A stretch of 64,000 nucleotides of DNA from Melastoma dodecandrum (Eukaryota > Streptophyta > Magnoliopsida > Myrtales > Melastomataceae). Numbering within the stretch: the stretch's first letter is position 1; each line of letters opens with the position of its first letter. Under the pieces are notes generated by a model that made no database searches, was not told the DNA's origin, and was given only the letters and a program-made list of their open reading frames with translations. The stretch spans positions 1,798,001 through 1,862,000 of the forward strand of contig JARUPY010000083.1 in assembly GCA_029817715.1 (NCBI GenBank), given 5' to 3'. This document shows positions 11,072 to 24,985 of the stretch, piece after piece. A program made the translations under genes and the position numbers.

Positions 11072-14000
11072 TTATCTAGCGGCCCTGGATGTCCTGATCT
11101 CAGACCCGCCCTCATCCTCGTCGCTGTAACTTGCGTGTTCCAAGTTCGGACGCTTTAATCTCTGGAAGATCTCGTCAAGGGAGTCACGTGACGAAGTCAC
11201 CTGAGGACGAGATGTCGTACTTTCGTCCTCCTGATTTTGTTTCAAAGGAAGGAACCTCCTCGCATTCACGTTCGCCTTGAAGTTCTGAAATTTGTTCTTC
11301 ATCAAGTCCCATCTGGCCACCAAACCAGACGATGGCTCTCCCGCCATGTCCTTGCCATCCTCGTCTAGCAAGGACACCTTAGCTGAGGTAATATTCTTCT
11401 CGACGGGATTACTTACGGACGATGATTGCCTGCCCTGTTCTCTCATGGCAGCATACTTGTTGCTCATGGCTTGTCTACTGTTATTATAACGATGTGCAGC
11501 TGCGTCTTCCTTTGACTGTCTGGATGAGCTCTCCTTTAAGTTGTCCGAACTGCTCGCTAACTTCATCTCCACGGCACTTCTATCCTGAAAATTCCCAAAC
11601 AGAAGACAGCCATGGCTATTACAGGATGCAGTGAGAATCAGCAGACTAAATAAACGCAGCAAATGTAAATGCCAGCTCGATGTGGCAAAAACTTCTACAC
11701 CTTCAAGCATCACTACAAAAGCCACTAGCTACTTATTCATAAATTTCTTGGACCTAAAAATAAAAACCAAATATTCAACATGACTACATAAGAGACAATC
11801 CATGCGTTGTCATGCTCAAAAATTTTTAACGTCATTTCATGTTGATGATTTTTCTCATATTCACCGATCCTTAACCTCAAAGCTAAAATTACTCCTCAAG
11901 TGACATATTACTCATGAGTTTGACTACAAAATAACCTATTTTCAAATATTTTGTGAGGATAAGATAACTCATGAGGTTGAGTAAAAAAGATCTATAAGTC
12001 CATCCAGAACTAACTCCCTTTGCCGGATACAACAAAGCAACCGAGACACATAATAAACTAGTTGAAGGGAACGATAAAGGCATAATCTGCATATGCATGA
12101 TATGAGAAGAAAATCAAGCCAACACTTTCTTTCCGGAAACAAAACTTTATATACCGTGCCGGTGATATTAGCCTCAACATCAGCATTGAAGTTCCGTGCC
12201 AATGGAATTACACTCTCACCAATCTTGCGACCTTCTTCCAGCCAAGCTCGCTCTGGACAGAAGGATAAACTGAGATTTTAGTCCTCTAAAGCAATTAAGA
12301 AAGATCCTCAGTTTCAAATTATCCTAGGGATGTAGTTCCCAGATTATAGCATGGCTTTAAAGACGAAAATAGGCAACCTTTTTGGAGGATGATCAATCCA
12401 GAAGGATCGAATCCATCCATATCATCAGCCTCCGTTTGAAACCCAAACCTCTTCCAGCTTCCGAAGAAATCTATAATGCGGCCGAAGAAATTACATGCAA
12501 CCAGTATTGTATAGATAACCATGATAAGGGGGTATATCCTATTAAATCCTTGTCCAAAGAATGGGACAGCAGCATCAATATTCCCCATCCGCTGCAATAA
12601 GAAGATTTGACAGTGATGTTCAAGCGAATAAGCAATGGAAATTTTAATTATAATACTCTAGTTGCAAGCAATGGCATATCTCAATTATACTACTGTAGTC
12701 GCAATTAAAGGAAGATTCAAAATGCTATTAGAATCCGCATCCTCCCCCCTCCCCCCAATAAAAAAAGAAAGATAGAATAATCCTGCTCCTAAGAATATGG
12801 AGAGCATAGGAGATATTTGTCAGACACTGAAAAATAGGAAAACCATGTGACTAAAGCTTGAAGTTCGATGACATGAACATTACTTTGAAAGAGTTTTTTT
12901 CAACTTATTTATTCTTCTGACATTTGGCAGTTATGAAGAAATAAAATAATGTCCATAAATCCATCAGATGGAAAATTAAACAAATAGAATTTGAAAACAA
13001 TGAATTATACAAATCACATTGAATAGTGGAGCGTCACCTGTTCAAACACCGTCTTGTCATCGAGTTGAATAAGATTAAGAAAATTATATGAAACAGGAGG
13101 AGCATAGCGGGCAACCATCCTGAAAGGAAAGACAGATGATTATTTCGGTAAAGGAAAACGCGTAAACTCAAAAATCATGGGAAGGCAAAGAGTTTTACGA
13201 GCATATCATGAGCAGATTTACGGAGCTTGTTTGCCTCGGCGTTAATGAGTAAAACATCAGCATGCCAATCTTGAAAAGGGAATAATATGTGCAAACACAC
13301 ATGTACATCAGAGGAATGAAAGCAACCACCTGCAAAAAGAGAATGTCCTCGGGTCACAGGAGATCAGAGATGAAGTAAAAGTAACCCATCCTTTAACTAC
13401 TACTATATACTTATGGTCCCACATATGCCTGGTCATTTTTCCATGAAAGCAATCCTTCCATGACATCTTAAGCAGTTCTAGTAAGAAACTCATACAGATA
13501 CTAATGTCTTATTAGAAGTTAATTGCACAGTGATTGCTTAAGAATAAGAGAAAGACCCAACTCAAGACCACCATTACTAAAAGCAAACACCATCCTTAAT
13601 CTTCCATCACGTGACATCATAAAAGAGCAAAATAGTAATTTTCCTACAGCCATTCATCAAGCTAATTTTATGAACATACTAGAAAAAGTTCAAGGAAATC
13701 AAACAGGCTGGCCTTATTATTGATCCTAGACTCCCATCCACTTGCAAATGAAAAAGATTAATACGACATGAAAATCTGAAGTTGTTGGTACTTCGTTGGG
13801 AATTTCCAAATGAAACTTTAAAAATGACAAGCAGCCTAGTGTCTATATTGAGAAAGAAAATCATGTAGAACGTGCATTTAAAAACATGGGAAAATGGAGG
13901 AAAGTAGCAGCAAGCAGAGGAGGCCCATCCTTCTCCCACCTACTATTCTTCGCTGATGACCTCCTCATATTTGGGGAAGCCACCATGAAAAACGCAAGGG

Positions 14001-17000
14001 CTATCAAAAGGGCATTACAGGAATTCTGCGACCTATCGGGACAGCAAGTGAACAACAACAAGAGCCACATCCTATTCTCACCAAATGTTAATAGTCGCTT
14101 TTCTAGAAAGATAGCAAGTGAAACAGGCTGCAAGATCACAGAAAACCTAGGGAAATACCTAGGATTCCCTCTTAGAACAGGAAGGGTTAACGACAATGCT
14201 TTCAATTCAGTCACAGAAAGAGTTAGGAAAAAACTGGCAGGATGGCAAACAAAATTCCTATCTAAAGCGGCCAGAGTAGTTGTTATTAAATCAGTTGCCG
14301 AGGCAATCCCAGCATATCTAATGTCTTGCCTCAAATGGCCTAGGAAAGCACAGGAGGAGCTGGACAGAATCAACAGAAATTTTCTTCGGGGATTGACAGA
14401 AGAAAACAAAAAGCTTCACCTACTAAACTGGTACCAAGTGACAAAGAGGAAAGAGGAAGGGGGACTGGATCGATTTAGAGCAAAGGATATAAATACCGCA
14501 CTACTAAGCGGATTGGCATGGAGACTGCGATCGGAACAAAACACCCAATGAGGGCAGGTCATCATCCACAAATATGGGAAGCAACTAGAGAAAAGAAAGC
14601 AGGGCTTGTGTATCCTGAAAGCACTGAAGCTGGGGGAAGAACTACTTAACCAAGGAACAAAGATGAATGTCCACAACCGTGCTCAGACTAGATTCTGGAA
14701 AGGAAGGAACCTACGAGGATGCTCAATTAAAGTGGATTTGGAAATTACCAATCCTCCCCAAGCAGAAGATTTTCGTATGGCTCACTTGGTTCGAAAGACT
14801 TCCGACAAGAGACTTGCTCCACACTAGGAATATAACACGAGAAAATTTGTCCGATCTGTGAATGGGAAACGGAGACCATGCTCCGTATACTAAGAGACTG
14901 CCCTATCTCTCAAACAACCTGGAGCCTATTCCAGAACCAGAAACCGCTCCAAGATTCTAGCACAGCAACTACAACACGACAGTGGCTACAAAGGAATCTC
15001 AACACATCAAAATCCAGATCAATAACATACAGAGGAATACAATCCTATTCACCTCAGTAACATGGCACCTCTGGAAGCAGAGAAACAAGAATGTTTTTAG
15101 AGATGAGGCCAGCTACAGAGACCCCTACGCACAGATAATGGAAAATGCAGCAGAATTACAAGCTCTACTGGGAAGGAGCAAGACACAAACCCAACGTACA
15201 GAAATCATCCAACCAACACTAGACACCAACCTCGAGGAGAACATGGAAGCTCACAATAGACAGCCATTGACACAAATCAGATGGGAACCTAGTCCCGACA
15301 TGCCCTTCATCCTGAACACAAATGCAGCTGCAAAGCAAGGAGACCTAAATGTGGGTCTAGGAGGAGTAATCAGAGGCCAAAAAGGAACCTGAATTATAGA
15401 GGTTTCTCTGCCAGAAAACCAAACACAAACTGCCTAATAGCCGAAGCTCAAGCTCTCCTGGAAAGAATCTGACTAGCCCAAGATTTTGGAATCAAGCAAC
15501 TAGCAATACAAACAGATGCATCCACCCTAGTAGACTATCTAAATGATTCCCAGCAGACAACCACTTTCTTAACATCTCTCATGGCTGAATGCAGGTCGCT
15601 ATTGTCTAAACTAGAGAAGACTATAATATCGCACATCGCGAGAGGGCAAAACAGGGTTGTAGACAGGCTAGCTAAGGATGCTCTCCAACGGACGACTCCT
15701 AGCACTTTTGCTTATCCTCTGGATTTCATTTTGGATTTGTTGCATGTGGATATTCCGTGCAACAATGGATCTGTAACCTAAAACCCTGCACGACTAATTA
15801 ATGACATCTATCCTTCCCTACCAAAAAAAAATGGGAGAGCATGCAAATGTCAATTTCCTCATGAAATCGAGAAAAAAAACATAAAGAAAAATTAGCTGAA
15901 TATGCCAAATTCACACACTGATTCCTCGCAAATGGAGTTAAAATTACCTGCACCACCATCTCCTCTTTTCCAACAGCTTTTATGATAATTGAGAATAGTG
16001 AAAGATCAACCCCACGTGGTAGCAAAGTTGATTCTGCTAAAAGAATTGCTACAGACATCAAACCCAGTAGGATGGCTAATATTTTTTCAAGCTGTTTCCT
16101 CAAAATGCACCGCCAAAAAAATTCTGCATTACCAATAGGAGAAGATTAACTCCATGGAAAATTCCTAGGAAACATTAAATCTGAGACTGGTCACTCCAAA
16201 CAAGCAGCGCACTTCATCAGAAGACGGATACAGAACACTAGTGAAAGACAGAACAACAGCTTCCTCAGAATAGGGATACAGACACTTGTAAAAGACAGAA
16301 CAACAACATGGCAGTCAATCACTCAGTTCAAGATAACAAATTTCTGTGTAATGTAAATGAAAAAGATTATACAATTTAGAGATTTTAAAAAACATTAATG
16401 TTAAAAAGAAACCCAAAAGTAGAAAGTACTTAAGCGGCCAACCGCAGAAAAACCCCAGAAAAGAAATTAAACCATGACGCTTATACGAACAGTGTGTTCT
16501 TCCTACCTTCTTTCTACCCAAGAAGAAAAGTAATTGGGATATCGATGAAACTTACACACTGCCATTTCTCAGCATGCAAAAGTCCTCAAATCTAACTTTA
16601 GATCTAAGGGAGTCTTGTAATTGTCACCATGTTTAACGATTTAATAATGGAGAGGATGTTACCTGCAGTGTCTAAAAGAGAACCCAGCTTCCCAGTTCTT
16701 GCAGGCCGGAAGCTTGAGACAAACTTCCTGAGAACACCCATTTGAGGCTTTTAGCTATGACTAAATATTGGTGTAATTCTACAACTTCCTAGCTTATCTC
16801 AATCTTATTTGATTCACATAGTAAGTAAATATGTCCGCTGCATAACAAGAAGGTTTCTCGCTGGCTTGAAATAAAAGGACCAACCACTAGCAAGAATGTT
16901 AAATGAGTAATCTAAGATTCAAAACTTCATACAAGTAGAGTTGCCAAATAAAACTTTTACTCAATACAATATCTCCAAATTAACAAATACAGTACATAGA

Positions 17001-20000
17001 TTATGTGAGAACAACTCCATGCACATTGAAAATTTCCTAATACATGGTCCTCTATCATTAAGCGGAAAGATAAGCATGTCAATTACTGGATAGTAAAGAA
17101 AAGCAATTCATGATAAGCATATCAACTAACTTGAATTCATCACTAAATTATCGTGCAAAGGATAGAGCTCAAATTCATGACACTCAAATTACATTCAATC
17201 CCATATTTCTTGTGCATGTGAGCACACAATAATTACTTCCCTCGATGTTTACAAATGTCAGTACCAGGAAATCACGTGGCATTTGCTAATCAAGCTATTT
17301 CTGCTTCAGCTGGGAGTTGAATGTTTTATATTCTTGAGGGATGCATAGAATATGTAAATAAATAAACTATGAAATTCAGACTTAAAATGTTCGTTCAATT
17401 GGAGAGTATCTGAACCAAAATGGAGGTTCTCCAAAAGAAAAAATGCAACAAAAACATGACTCAGTTACCACTTATTTTCTTTAAAACAAAACTCATTTTC
17501 TACATTCTTTTAAGAATTTCCTCCTGGACACTACACTTTCATAAAATAAAGTAGATGTTCTCCAGCACAGACACTTGCTACATCTAGAATCAAGAGAAGA
17601 CATTGGAACAACAATATACTAAACCTTACCATCCATTTGCATCCCGTCTATCGTAATTTTTTATCACATCTTCTAATTCAAGAGCCTTCCGCACACAAGC
17701 CATGTATTCACTGCATAATTAACAAAAACAAAGTATTCATAAATGCAGGGTTCATTTGGCAGATTCCAAATTAAGTATTCCATGAGCAAACTATTTGTTT
17801 AAATACCAAAATTGCCCAAAAAGAAATTTGATAAGCAAAACCTCACATGCAATTCCAATCTTCTTCAACTCCTATACTCATAAGGGCATCCCTTAAAGTA
17901 CTACTCAGTTTTTATGACAATAAATGGATGCATTCCCAAACTCAACAAGTATATTTGTAAAGATGTTTGTATAACTGTGACCAATAAATTGCCAGAGTAA
18001 CTTTGTCTTCATATCATGGCTTGCTCTCCCTCAACCCTTTATTAATTTGGAGTATATATATATTGGAAGAAATTAGCAAAGATTCATGCAACCAATCAGG
18101 ATACCTAAACATATTACATAATTCATTCACTCTTTCACAATGTGGTTGAGGACTGCAATGGTAATCTCCTCATTGGATCAGGATACTCTGAAGTTGAAGT
18201 AAAATGGTTCCACATTGTGATTCTATTGGACGATCCACTGTATTATGAATCCAGGATAGGGTAGTAGAAAACATTGTAGAGAACTCTGGTATAGAGCCGC
18301 TAAAGGCCTGCCCCCGCTCGCTCTCCCTTCCCTTGTTCCCTTTACTTGACATAACTTTTTTTATCCATTTTCTTTTCTCATGGGAAATCCTCCAGAAGGA
18401 GCCCTAGGGTATCAAACAGCACCAAAAACCAAACCTAAAACCCTCATTTGTTTGATACTGAGAAACTGAATACTGAAATCCCCAAAAGGAAATACTTTTC
18501 AAGTAAAAGTTGGACCTTTATAACTGAATTATGTGCAATCTATTGCAGTTGGCCATTTGAAAGGAATTTTATGTGAAGAAAACATTTATAAACACCCAGA
18601 CCTCGGGTATGATTTAGACTTCAAACAAAAGATACATTAATCAGATATGAAAGATCAGTGTCGGCTAAAATTAGTTAAGGTGTGGCCCATGCAACTGCGA
18701 TACTCAGGAACCCAGGCATTATAAGAGTGTTGACAAGGCTGACACTAAAAGGGGGTGCTGGAGACCGAAAAGATGAAGATCAAAACAACTGAAAATCATA
18801 TGAATAACTTGGTCGTTGTAAAGCACATGATAAACAGAATATCACAGGGCATGTCAGCATCTACATGGCTGACCTCACTAAGGAAGCAGGGTTCCGGTAT
18901 TCTCATCTTTTAAAACCAACATTGCTTTAGTAAAATGCTTGGTGAAGAAGCCAATTAAAAAAATCATCCTGCCACATATTATAATGATTAACTTCAACTA
19001 TAGTCCTCTTCCATTGAGCAACTCCACCTTAACCTATGGACTAGATAAAAGTTTCCAGCGCCCAACTGCTGAGATGTCTTTTACAGTAAACTACTCAGAT
19101 ATACCCTTGAAGTAAGGTAAACCTACAGATATCAGGCCACCAGACTCACATGTTCTACTGTTTTGATTCTTCCCATCATTCTATTACTCGGCATACAGCG
19201 GTCAGCATGAAAATCATGGGATGATACAAACCAAACAACAAGAGAAAAAACTTGTTTGTTTCATGAAATAGTGGTAAAAAATGAACCTCAAATTGAAGAA
19301 AGTACCTCTTATAACGGTAATACTCTTCTCGAGCTCCCCGCAAATGACGCCTCAAAATTGCCATTGACTTCTCATCAGTATCATAGTCCATATCATTTTC
19401 ACCTAATCTCCCACCTTGCGGCTTAAAAGATGGGTCTCGTCTAAACTGAAGGATGGATACAGAATATCAAATTTTAGAGAGGAATTGTTTGAAAAGAAAA
19501 AAAAAGATTAGAAAATACAAATAACTATGAGAGGAAGTCCTTCAGGCTTCAAGAAAGTAGAAATAAAAAAAATAGTTACCATCTGAGTTAGCATATCATC
19601 AATTATATTCATGTATGGTCTCAAAGGATCTCGTTTGGACATCTGATTGGAAGTGGCTTGAGCTACCTATGGACCAAAATCAGGAGTCAGTTAGCAAGAA
19701 ACCTTCTCACGCATTATCTGGTTATCCTGCCACAAAACCAAAATGTCCAAGGCTGACCACGAGTTAAATTCGCTACTGGTAGCACTAGGTATCGTCTCAA
19801 CAATTTTTACTCCAAAAATCATATTGCTTGTTATAACCATGGAGGAATTCAGTAAATTACACATCAACGAGCAGACTGAAGTACAAGGAGCAAACAGAGG
19901 TGACATAGAATAGAAGATGCATGAACAGGTATAACTATATCGAACATATAGAGTTACTTGGGAATTTAACGGAAGTTTTGAAATACGCAATCAGCTAAAG

Positions 20001-23000
20001 CCCAACAAATGGCACTGCCCTCTTTAGACAAAAAACAGAATAATAACAATCAAGACCATCATACAGAGCAGGAGCCACTGCCAAAAAGTAACTATTCAAT
20101 CGTGGTATAGAGGTGCATGTAAACAGGAAAGGTGAAACTTAAGGGTGTATTGCTGTACTCTGACCGCCTATATCATACCATATGTAGTAAAAATGTAAAA
20201 AAAAAAAAGAAGAAATCATCAAAACTGGTGTTTCTAAATGGAGGCAGTTTACATGAAAGGCAGCAGCATCAACAAAGGCTTCTATTGTGTTATTAAGGGC
20301 AAAGACCCTGATTGAATCTCCTTTATAAGAAAGTTCTCAAAATCTTAACTTTTGATTTGTATACAAGAGTTATTCCATTATGTTGTTTCCAATATTTTTC
20401 TCATAGGAGGATCCTATATAGTTAAGTTAAAAAAAAATTATTCCATAAGAGTTATTCATTCAGTGTACTAACTTTACATCGAAAGGAGATCTTAGTAAGT
20501 AAAAAAAAAGATTAAGTCAAAAGGCCATTTCCAGCCTAAACACAAATCGAAAAATGGTATACTTACCACTATAGCATTAGAAAGTTCCTGATGAGCATCG
20601 TCAAGCTTGACGGCCATTTTAGCCACTTTATGAGAAAGAACCTTCTGACGGGTTGTCCAGTCTGCATTTCTCCATAGGCTCTTTGGAATTTCACTCAGGC
20701 CAAAACCAAGAAGAAATGCACCTGTAACAAGCCCAAAAGTGTTCGAACACGCCATGGCCATTCCAAGAATATCTCCACTCCTATAATTAGGGGAGGGAAA
20801 AACCTTACAAGCTTGTTCACCAAGAAGGCAAGCAAAGAAGAAAAGGGCCAATTATACAAGAAAGTAAGATCCAGAGAAAAAACACAAGAATAACGAGTTC
20901 TCATGAAAAAGACCCCTTTGCCAGCAAAAGCCAATGAAAACAGTAATCAAAGATCTTGTTTATTTTCAATCAAAATATTTATCTTACAATGCTGAGCACA
21001 CAACTAACATATCCAAATATCTGCCTGTCTTATGATACTTCACCCCTCCTTTCTTTACTTCCTTTTTAACTGTATAGATACATATATATACACATCTAAG
21101 AATTATGCTTACCAATTCTTGCGCATCGTGATCAGAAGAATCAGCCCAAAAAGGCCAATGGATCCAACTATGAGGTAGAATACTAAGTTTACATGTATGC
21201 TGGTCCTAAATCTTTCCTTCACCGTAAAATCGCCAGCATCTTCATAACCCTGGATGAGGGGGACGACAGCCCTGATCACCCAAAACTAAATGTAATTAGG
21301 GAATGTAAATATCAAACCACTAATTGACACATAAGATTGCACCAAGAATCTAACTGTTGAAAAATTTTCATGGCGGAAGGAAAATATAATAACTAATAAA
21401 TGATGACAAAAGGAAGTGTTTGTATCCCAGCCCGTAATCTCCTCTGCATGCATTCGGATCAGTCCAGATGACAACACAAAACAGCCTTATTGATAGCTGT
21501 GCATTGCTTTCTCTACGTTATTAATTTTAGCTTTTACAAACAACCATACAAGAGACATTCTTTCCATGAACTCAAAGCTGAGAACCGGAGGAGCTCTTTC
21601 AAAAGTACTAAAGGCACAAAAAGTGAAATAAAATCATCATTGTGAGGACAAACATAAAGATTCCTCCCAAGATATTCTATTGGAAGAATATTCCCATTTC
21701 GAAACAAGAAATTGCTCCAAAAGCAGAGAGGTATTGCTTCATCCAGTTCAAGGACGATTGAAAAATTCAGTAAGATTTTAAGTGCTCACAGATAGTCTAC
21801 ATCCAGCAGCAAATATTGCATATACCTCCCTAAACTTCAAAGAAATCGGCAAATTGACACTCTAAACCAACATGTGTTCGAAAAGGAATAGGCCCTGATG
21901 TTTGTATTTTGACTTAACTTAGCTACTGAATTCCCATTTCTACCAAAAAAAAAAGCAGCACGCGTTTATAGCCCATCAAAAAGCATGCCGTAGTTATACA
22001 AATTGATCCTGAAAATGTCATGACTTATAAATAAAGGAATAGAGATTCATGCTACTTGTCAAATTTAATTGGGGGAGGGGGGGAATCTAGCAAAGGCTTT
22101 CTTTTGGGTCATTATCCACCAGAAACTGGTAGGGATGTTTAATACACCTTTTCATGACAATGGGCATGCAGGGATGAAAAGTCATTATATTTCCTGGGGC
22201 AATTAAATTTTCCCATTGATTAATCAATTGACCATGGAGTTTCTGTCACAAGGACAAATAATTTCAGGAATTTAACAGAAGTTCTAGAAAAGGGTCACAT
22301 ATGCAATTCATTATTCAAATGCATAGTTTTATCAATGTCAGCTTTCCATAAGAGCATAGGTGAGTTTTATCAATTCATTATTCAAATGCATAGTTTTTTC
22401 TGATATACACAGGTAGATAATATGACCATTGGGTGTGCTTGTGCATGTAGCATACCATGTGAGTAAAAAAGTACTCCAATATGACCAGCTCCAAAAGAAA
22501 GAAATGCCTCCGCCACCATGTTGAATCATAGTCTGGACAAACAACAGCAGCTTCATCAGTAATTAAGACTTAAAATCACCATATGAATGATAAGGCATCA
22601 ACATGACAGCATGTCCCTAAATCCAATCAATGCAATAGCAATTGGCATCATCAGCAATGAGATGTACTGTATATAATTTGGCAAACATGACACCTAAAAC
22701 ACCATATTGAATTTCAAACTCAAGTCGCACTTTCTATGCGGGAAAGCGTCTTATAGAAAGAAACAAATGTCCCATTTGGTATTGTAGGATACCAGGATTA
22801 GAAATGAGAAAATTTATCAAGGAAACTGCTCTTGCAGATGCTTTTAACTTGATTTTCTCTACATTTGCATCTCCAAAACATTATAATTACAAATGCAAAT
22901 AAAATTCAAAAAATAATATCTAACAAATGTTATTAATTTTTTTCTTTCAATTCCAACTCCATAGCACATAAAAGCGAATATGTTCATCTTTTAACTCAGT

Positions 23001-23503
23001 CACAGGATATAGATAACCAGTTCCCTTTGAAATAAAATTAAGCCATGCGTGTGTGCTCAGTAAAATCTGACAAGAAATCGGACCAGGTAAGGAGGGGAAA
23101 ATAGTTCAACATACCAAACAACCGAAAGATATTAAAACAAGCATCGGACTCATCATCAAGAAAAAGAAAATGGATGCGGGAGGTTATCCCATCATGCAAC
23201 AAAACTGCTTCGAACAGCAACAATTTTATCCCCTTCCAACAATGACGGGAGAAATGGACGGACAAGCCTCCTCATTCAGCTAATCACAACTATCAGCCCG
23301 AACTGCACGAGGAAGAGGAAGGGAGTGGACCGTACCGTCCAGATGTCGGCGGGGACGAGGATGATGATGGAAAAGGAGCAGAACCAGGCGTATCCTACGG
23401 TGAGCATGACGTACCGAGGGACTTCGGGACCCGCGAAGTACCGGAGGGTGAGGACGACCATCCCAAGGGTCAAGGGCAACGAGATCAGGTAGAAAACCCA
23501 CAT
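11072..23503 (-). CDS. LMBR1 domain-containing protein 2 homologue, 14 exons, apparently intact
   Basis: Exons on the minus strand, 5' to 3': 23503-23336, 22532-22456, 21271-21113, 20780-20567, 19666-19580, 19445-19306, 17710-17630, 16727-16663, 16123-15948, 13329-13199, 13119-13038, 12591-12378, 12252-12155, 11584-11072. All junctions are GT-AG and in phase, giving 2205 nt (734 aa). It is an integral membrane protein of the LMBR1 family. Visible landmarks are an N-terminal membrane helix after MWVFYLISLPLTLG, GGISFFWSWSYWSTFLLTW, SNTFGLVTGAFLLGFGLSE, the coiled loop DYDTDEKSMAILRRHLRGA, the helix blocks LEKILAILLGLMSVAILLAE and IPLMYMCVCTYYSLFKIGML, then PSGLIILQK and an acidic, Ser-rich cytosolic tail containing SLDEIFQRLKRP. 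Length fits plant LMBD2 proteins. Animal LMBD2 is linked to GPCR regulation; its role in plants is poorly defined. I chose the start at 23503 because it matches the conserved N-terminus; the frame is open for 118 further codons upstream. Confidence 0.93.
13885..15831 (+). mobile_element. 5'-truncated LINE inside LMBD2 intron 9 (antisense to the gene)
   Basis: This lies wholly in the intron between LMBD2 exons 9 (ends 15948) and 10 (starts 13329), in the opposite orientation. It starts inside the reverse transcriptase just before the catalytic block, with HLLFFADDLLIFGEATMKNA at about 13937-13995. It continues with GKYLGFPLRTGRVNDNAF, LAGWQTKFLSKAARVVVIKS and PAYLMSCLKWPRKAQEELD to about 14550, then a zinc-binding block (about 14740-14930) and RNase H remnants (15300-15780). 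A run of nine A at 15823-15831 is a plausible poly(A) tail. The RT part (13886-14551) is open for 221 codons; later parts are in shifted frames. The short ATGGGA on both sides is a possible but weak target duplication. Confidence 0.85.
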
Positions 23504-23869
23504 CTTCCTTCCCTCTTCCTTTCCCCCCAAGAACGATCCCTCGGAGGATTCCTCCTCACGCTGGCTACCGCCAACGTGGATCAACCAACGCCGACGATCG
23601 GCGAATCGGAGGAGCAAACGGTGGCCGAAGATTCGAGTGATATCGTGCCGATTCGATCGTCCGGAAGATGATAAAGAAGAAGAAGAGAGGATGGAGACCG
23701 AAGACGGAAACGAGAACAAGAGGGAAGGAGGAAAACTTGGACGTGGAGATGCAATCGTGCGATGTGAATTGGCCTCGCCGTCGAATCCCACAACGGCGTC
23801 GTATCGTAGATTATATTTTCCGTTAGAACGAAGATTTAAAACAAATCGTAGTATCAATTAAATCCTAAA

Positions 23870-24692
23870 ATAGAATGTATTCGGAATAAAACTAAAGAGA
23901 AAAAATAAGAAAACATTTTTTGATTGAAAGGTACGGTATTAGTTTTTCCTCCATGGGTAAATAATGTAGTCACAGGACAAATAATTTATTGAATAATCAC
24001 ATTATTTTAAAGTGGAATCAGACACCACAATGAAAAGTAATTTCTCTTAAAAAGTGACCCTAATATGACGAGAAATTAAATAAAATTATTTCGAATAGGA
24101 AGGGTTTTGCAAATTCATATTTGAATTAATGATATTTTTTATTAATAGCAAATAGTAAAGTTCAAACTAAAATTTTGAAATTGATAGAATCAGCATTTAA
24201 CCGCTTAAATAAAGTAAGCACCTAAGTCTAAATATTCTTTTAAATAGCGACAAAGATTCAAGTTAAATCACATTTGATATCAGACCACTCGATTGGATTA
24301 TTCATTTTTATTAATCTAATGAAAACAACTCTTCATACTGATTCCCTTCTCCATAACCGGGAACTTTCACTTTTATTCGTAACTTCACCTGCAAGGACTT
24401 TAGCTTTCAATTTTCAGTCAATATTTAAGATTCTCGATCATTTTGTTATATGTTTTACAGTATATTTGGATAATTACTCCTCTATTTCGAATCGTACCAA
24501 TTAAAAAAATAATCAGAAAAAAAAAATTCTAAGATTCTCGGTTACGGGACATACGAGGTAATAATTTCAATAACATTCTAGCAATATTATAAATTTTTAT
24601 AAATTATTATTCATTCATGTAAGTAGGAAGAGTTCTCGAAGACATTGACTCCATAGAAAGTCTTGTGGCGAACCCTACAATCCAATGGTGTG
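23870..24692. other. AT-rich intergenic DNA upstream of LMBD2
   Basis: No coding signal seen. The sequence just upstream of LMBD2 (23504-23860) is GC-rich and is probably its 5' UTR and promoter, but I find no clear TATA box. The rest is AT-rich. Confidence 0.5.
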
Positions 24693-24701
24693 TCCCAACT
24701 T
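24693..24701. repeat. Left 9-bp target-site duplication of the MULE
   Basis: TCCCAACTT immediately precedes the left inverted terminus (GAGCTTTGTACGG). Its partner at 30470-30478 is CCCCAACTT, one mismatch. Nine bases is the usual MULE duplication length. One copy in the tandem array to the right (near 34285) reads TCCCAACTT exactly, which supports this being the original sequence. Confidence 0.75.
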
Positions 24702-24985
24702 GAGCTTTGTACGGAACTAGGTTAGTTTCGTAAACTAAATGCGGTCAAAGTTTGTCAAATTACACATATATCATATCAGTGTCGAAGTCAGGAACCGCGA
24801 TTTTAGTTGAGAACCGCGACATTATGAGCATATAGACATCCCACATAAAAATGCTATCGGCAACCGCGGCTTTGCTGAAAACACGGTTACAGACCACGAC
24901 AATAATACACTTGGGAAATTTCCGAAGTGTTGTGTTTCTTTTCGGTGGCTGAGCAGTGTCGCGGTTGCCAACCGCGACACAGTTG
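24702..24985 (+). repeat. Left terminal inverted repeat of the MULE
   Basis: Matches the right terminus in inverted orientation, including GAGCTTTGTA at the tip, TCAAAGTTTGTCAAATTACAC at about 24745-24766, the AACCGCGACATTATGAGCAT block, and AATACACTTGGGAAATTTCC. It contains CpG-rich palindromes; the best is GTGTCGCGGTTG, one spacer base, then CAACCGCGACAC at 24956-24980. Confidence 0.8.

Noticed and set aside
13886..14551. 221-codon open frame considered as an extra host gene in the LMBD2 intron
   Set aside because: Motifs FADDLLIF and KFLSKAARVVVIKS identify it as a truncated LINE reverse transcriptase.
23280..23793. His/Pro/Arg-rich frames on - overlapping LMBD2 exon 1
   Set aside because: Out-of-frame readings of the LMBD2 first exon and 5' UTR.
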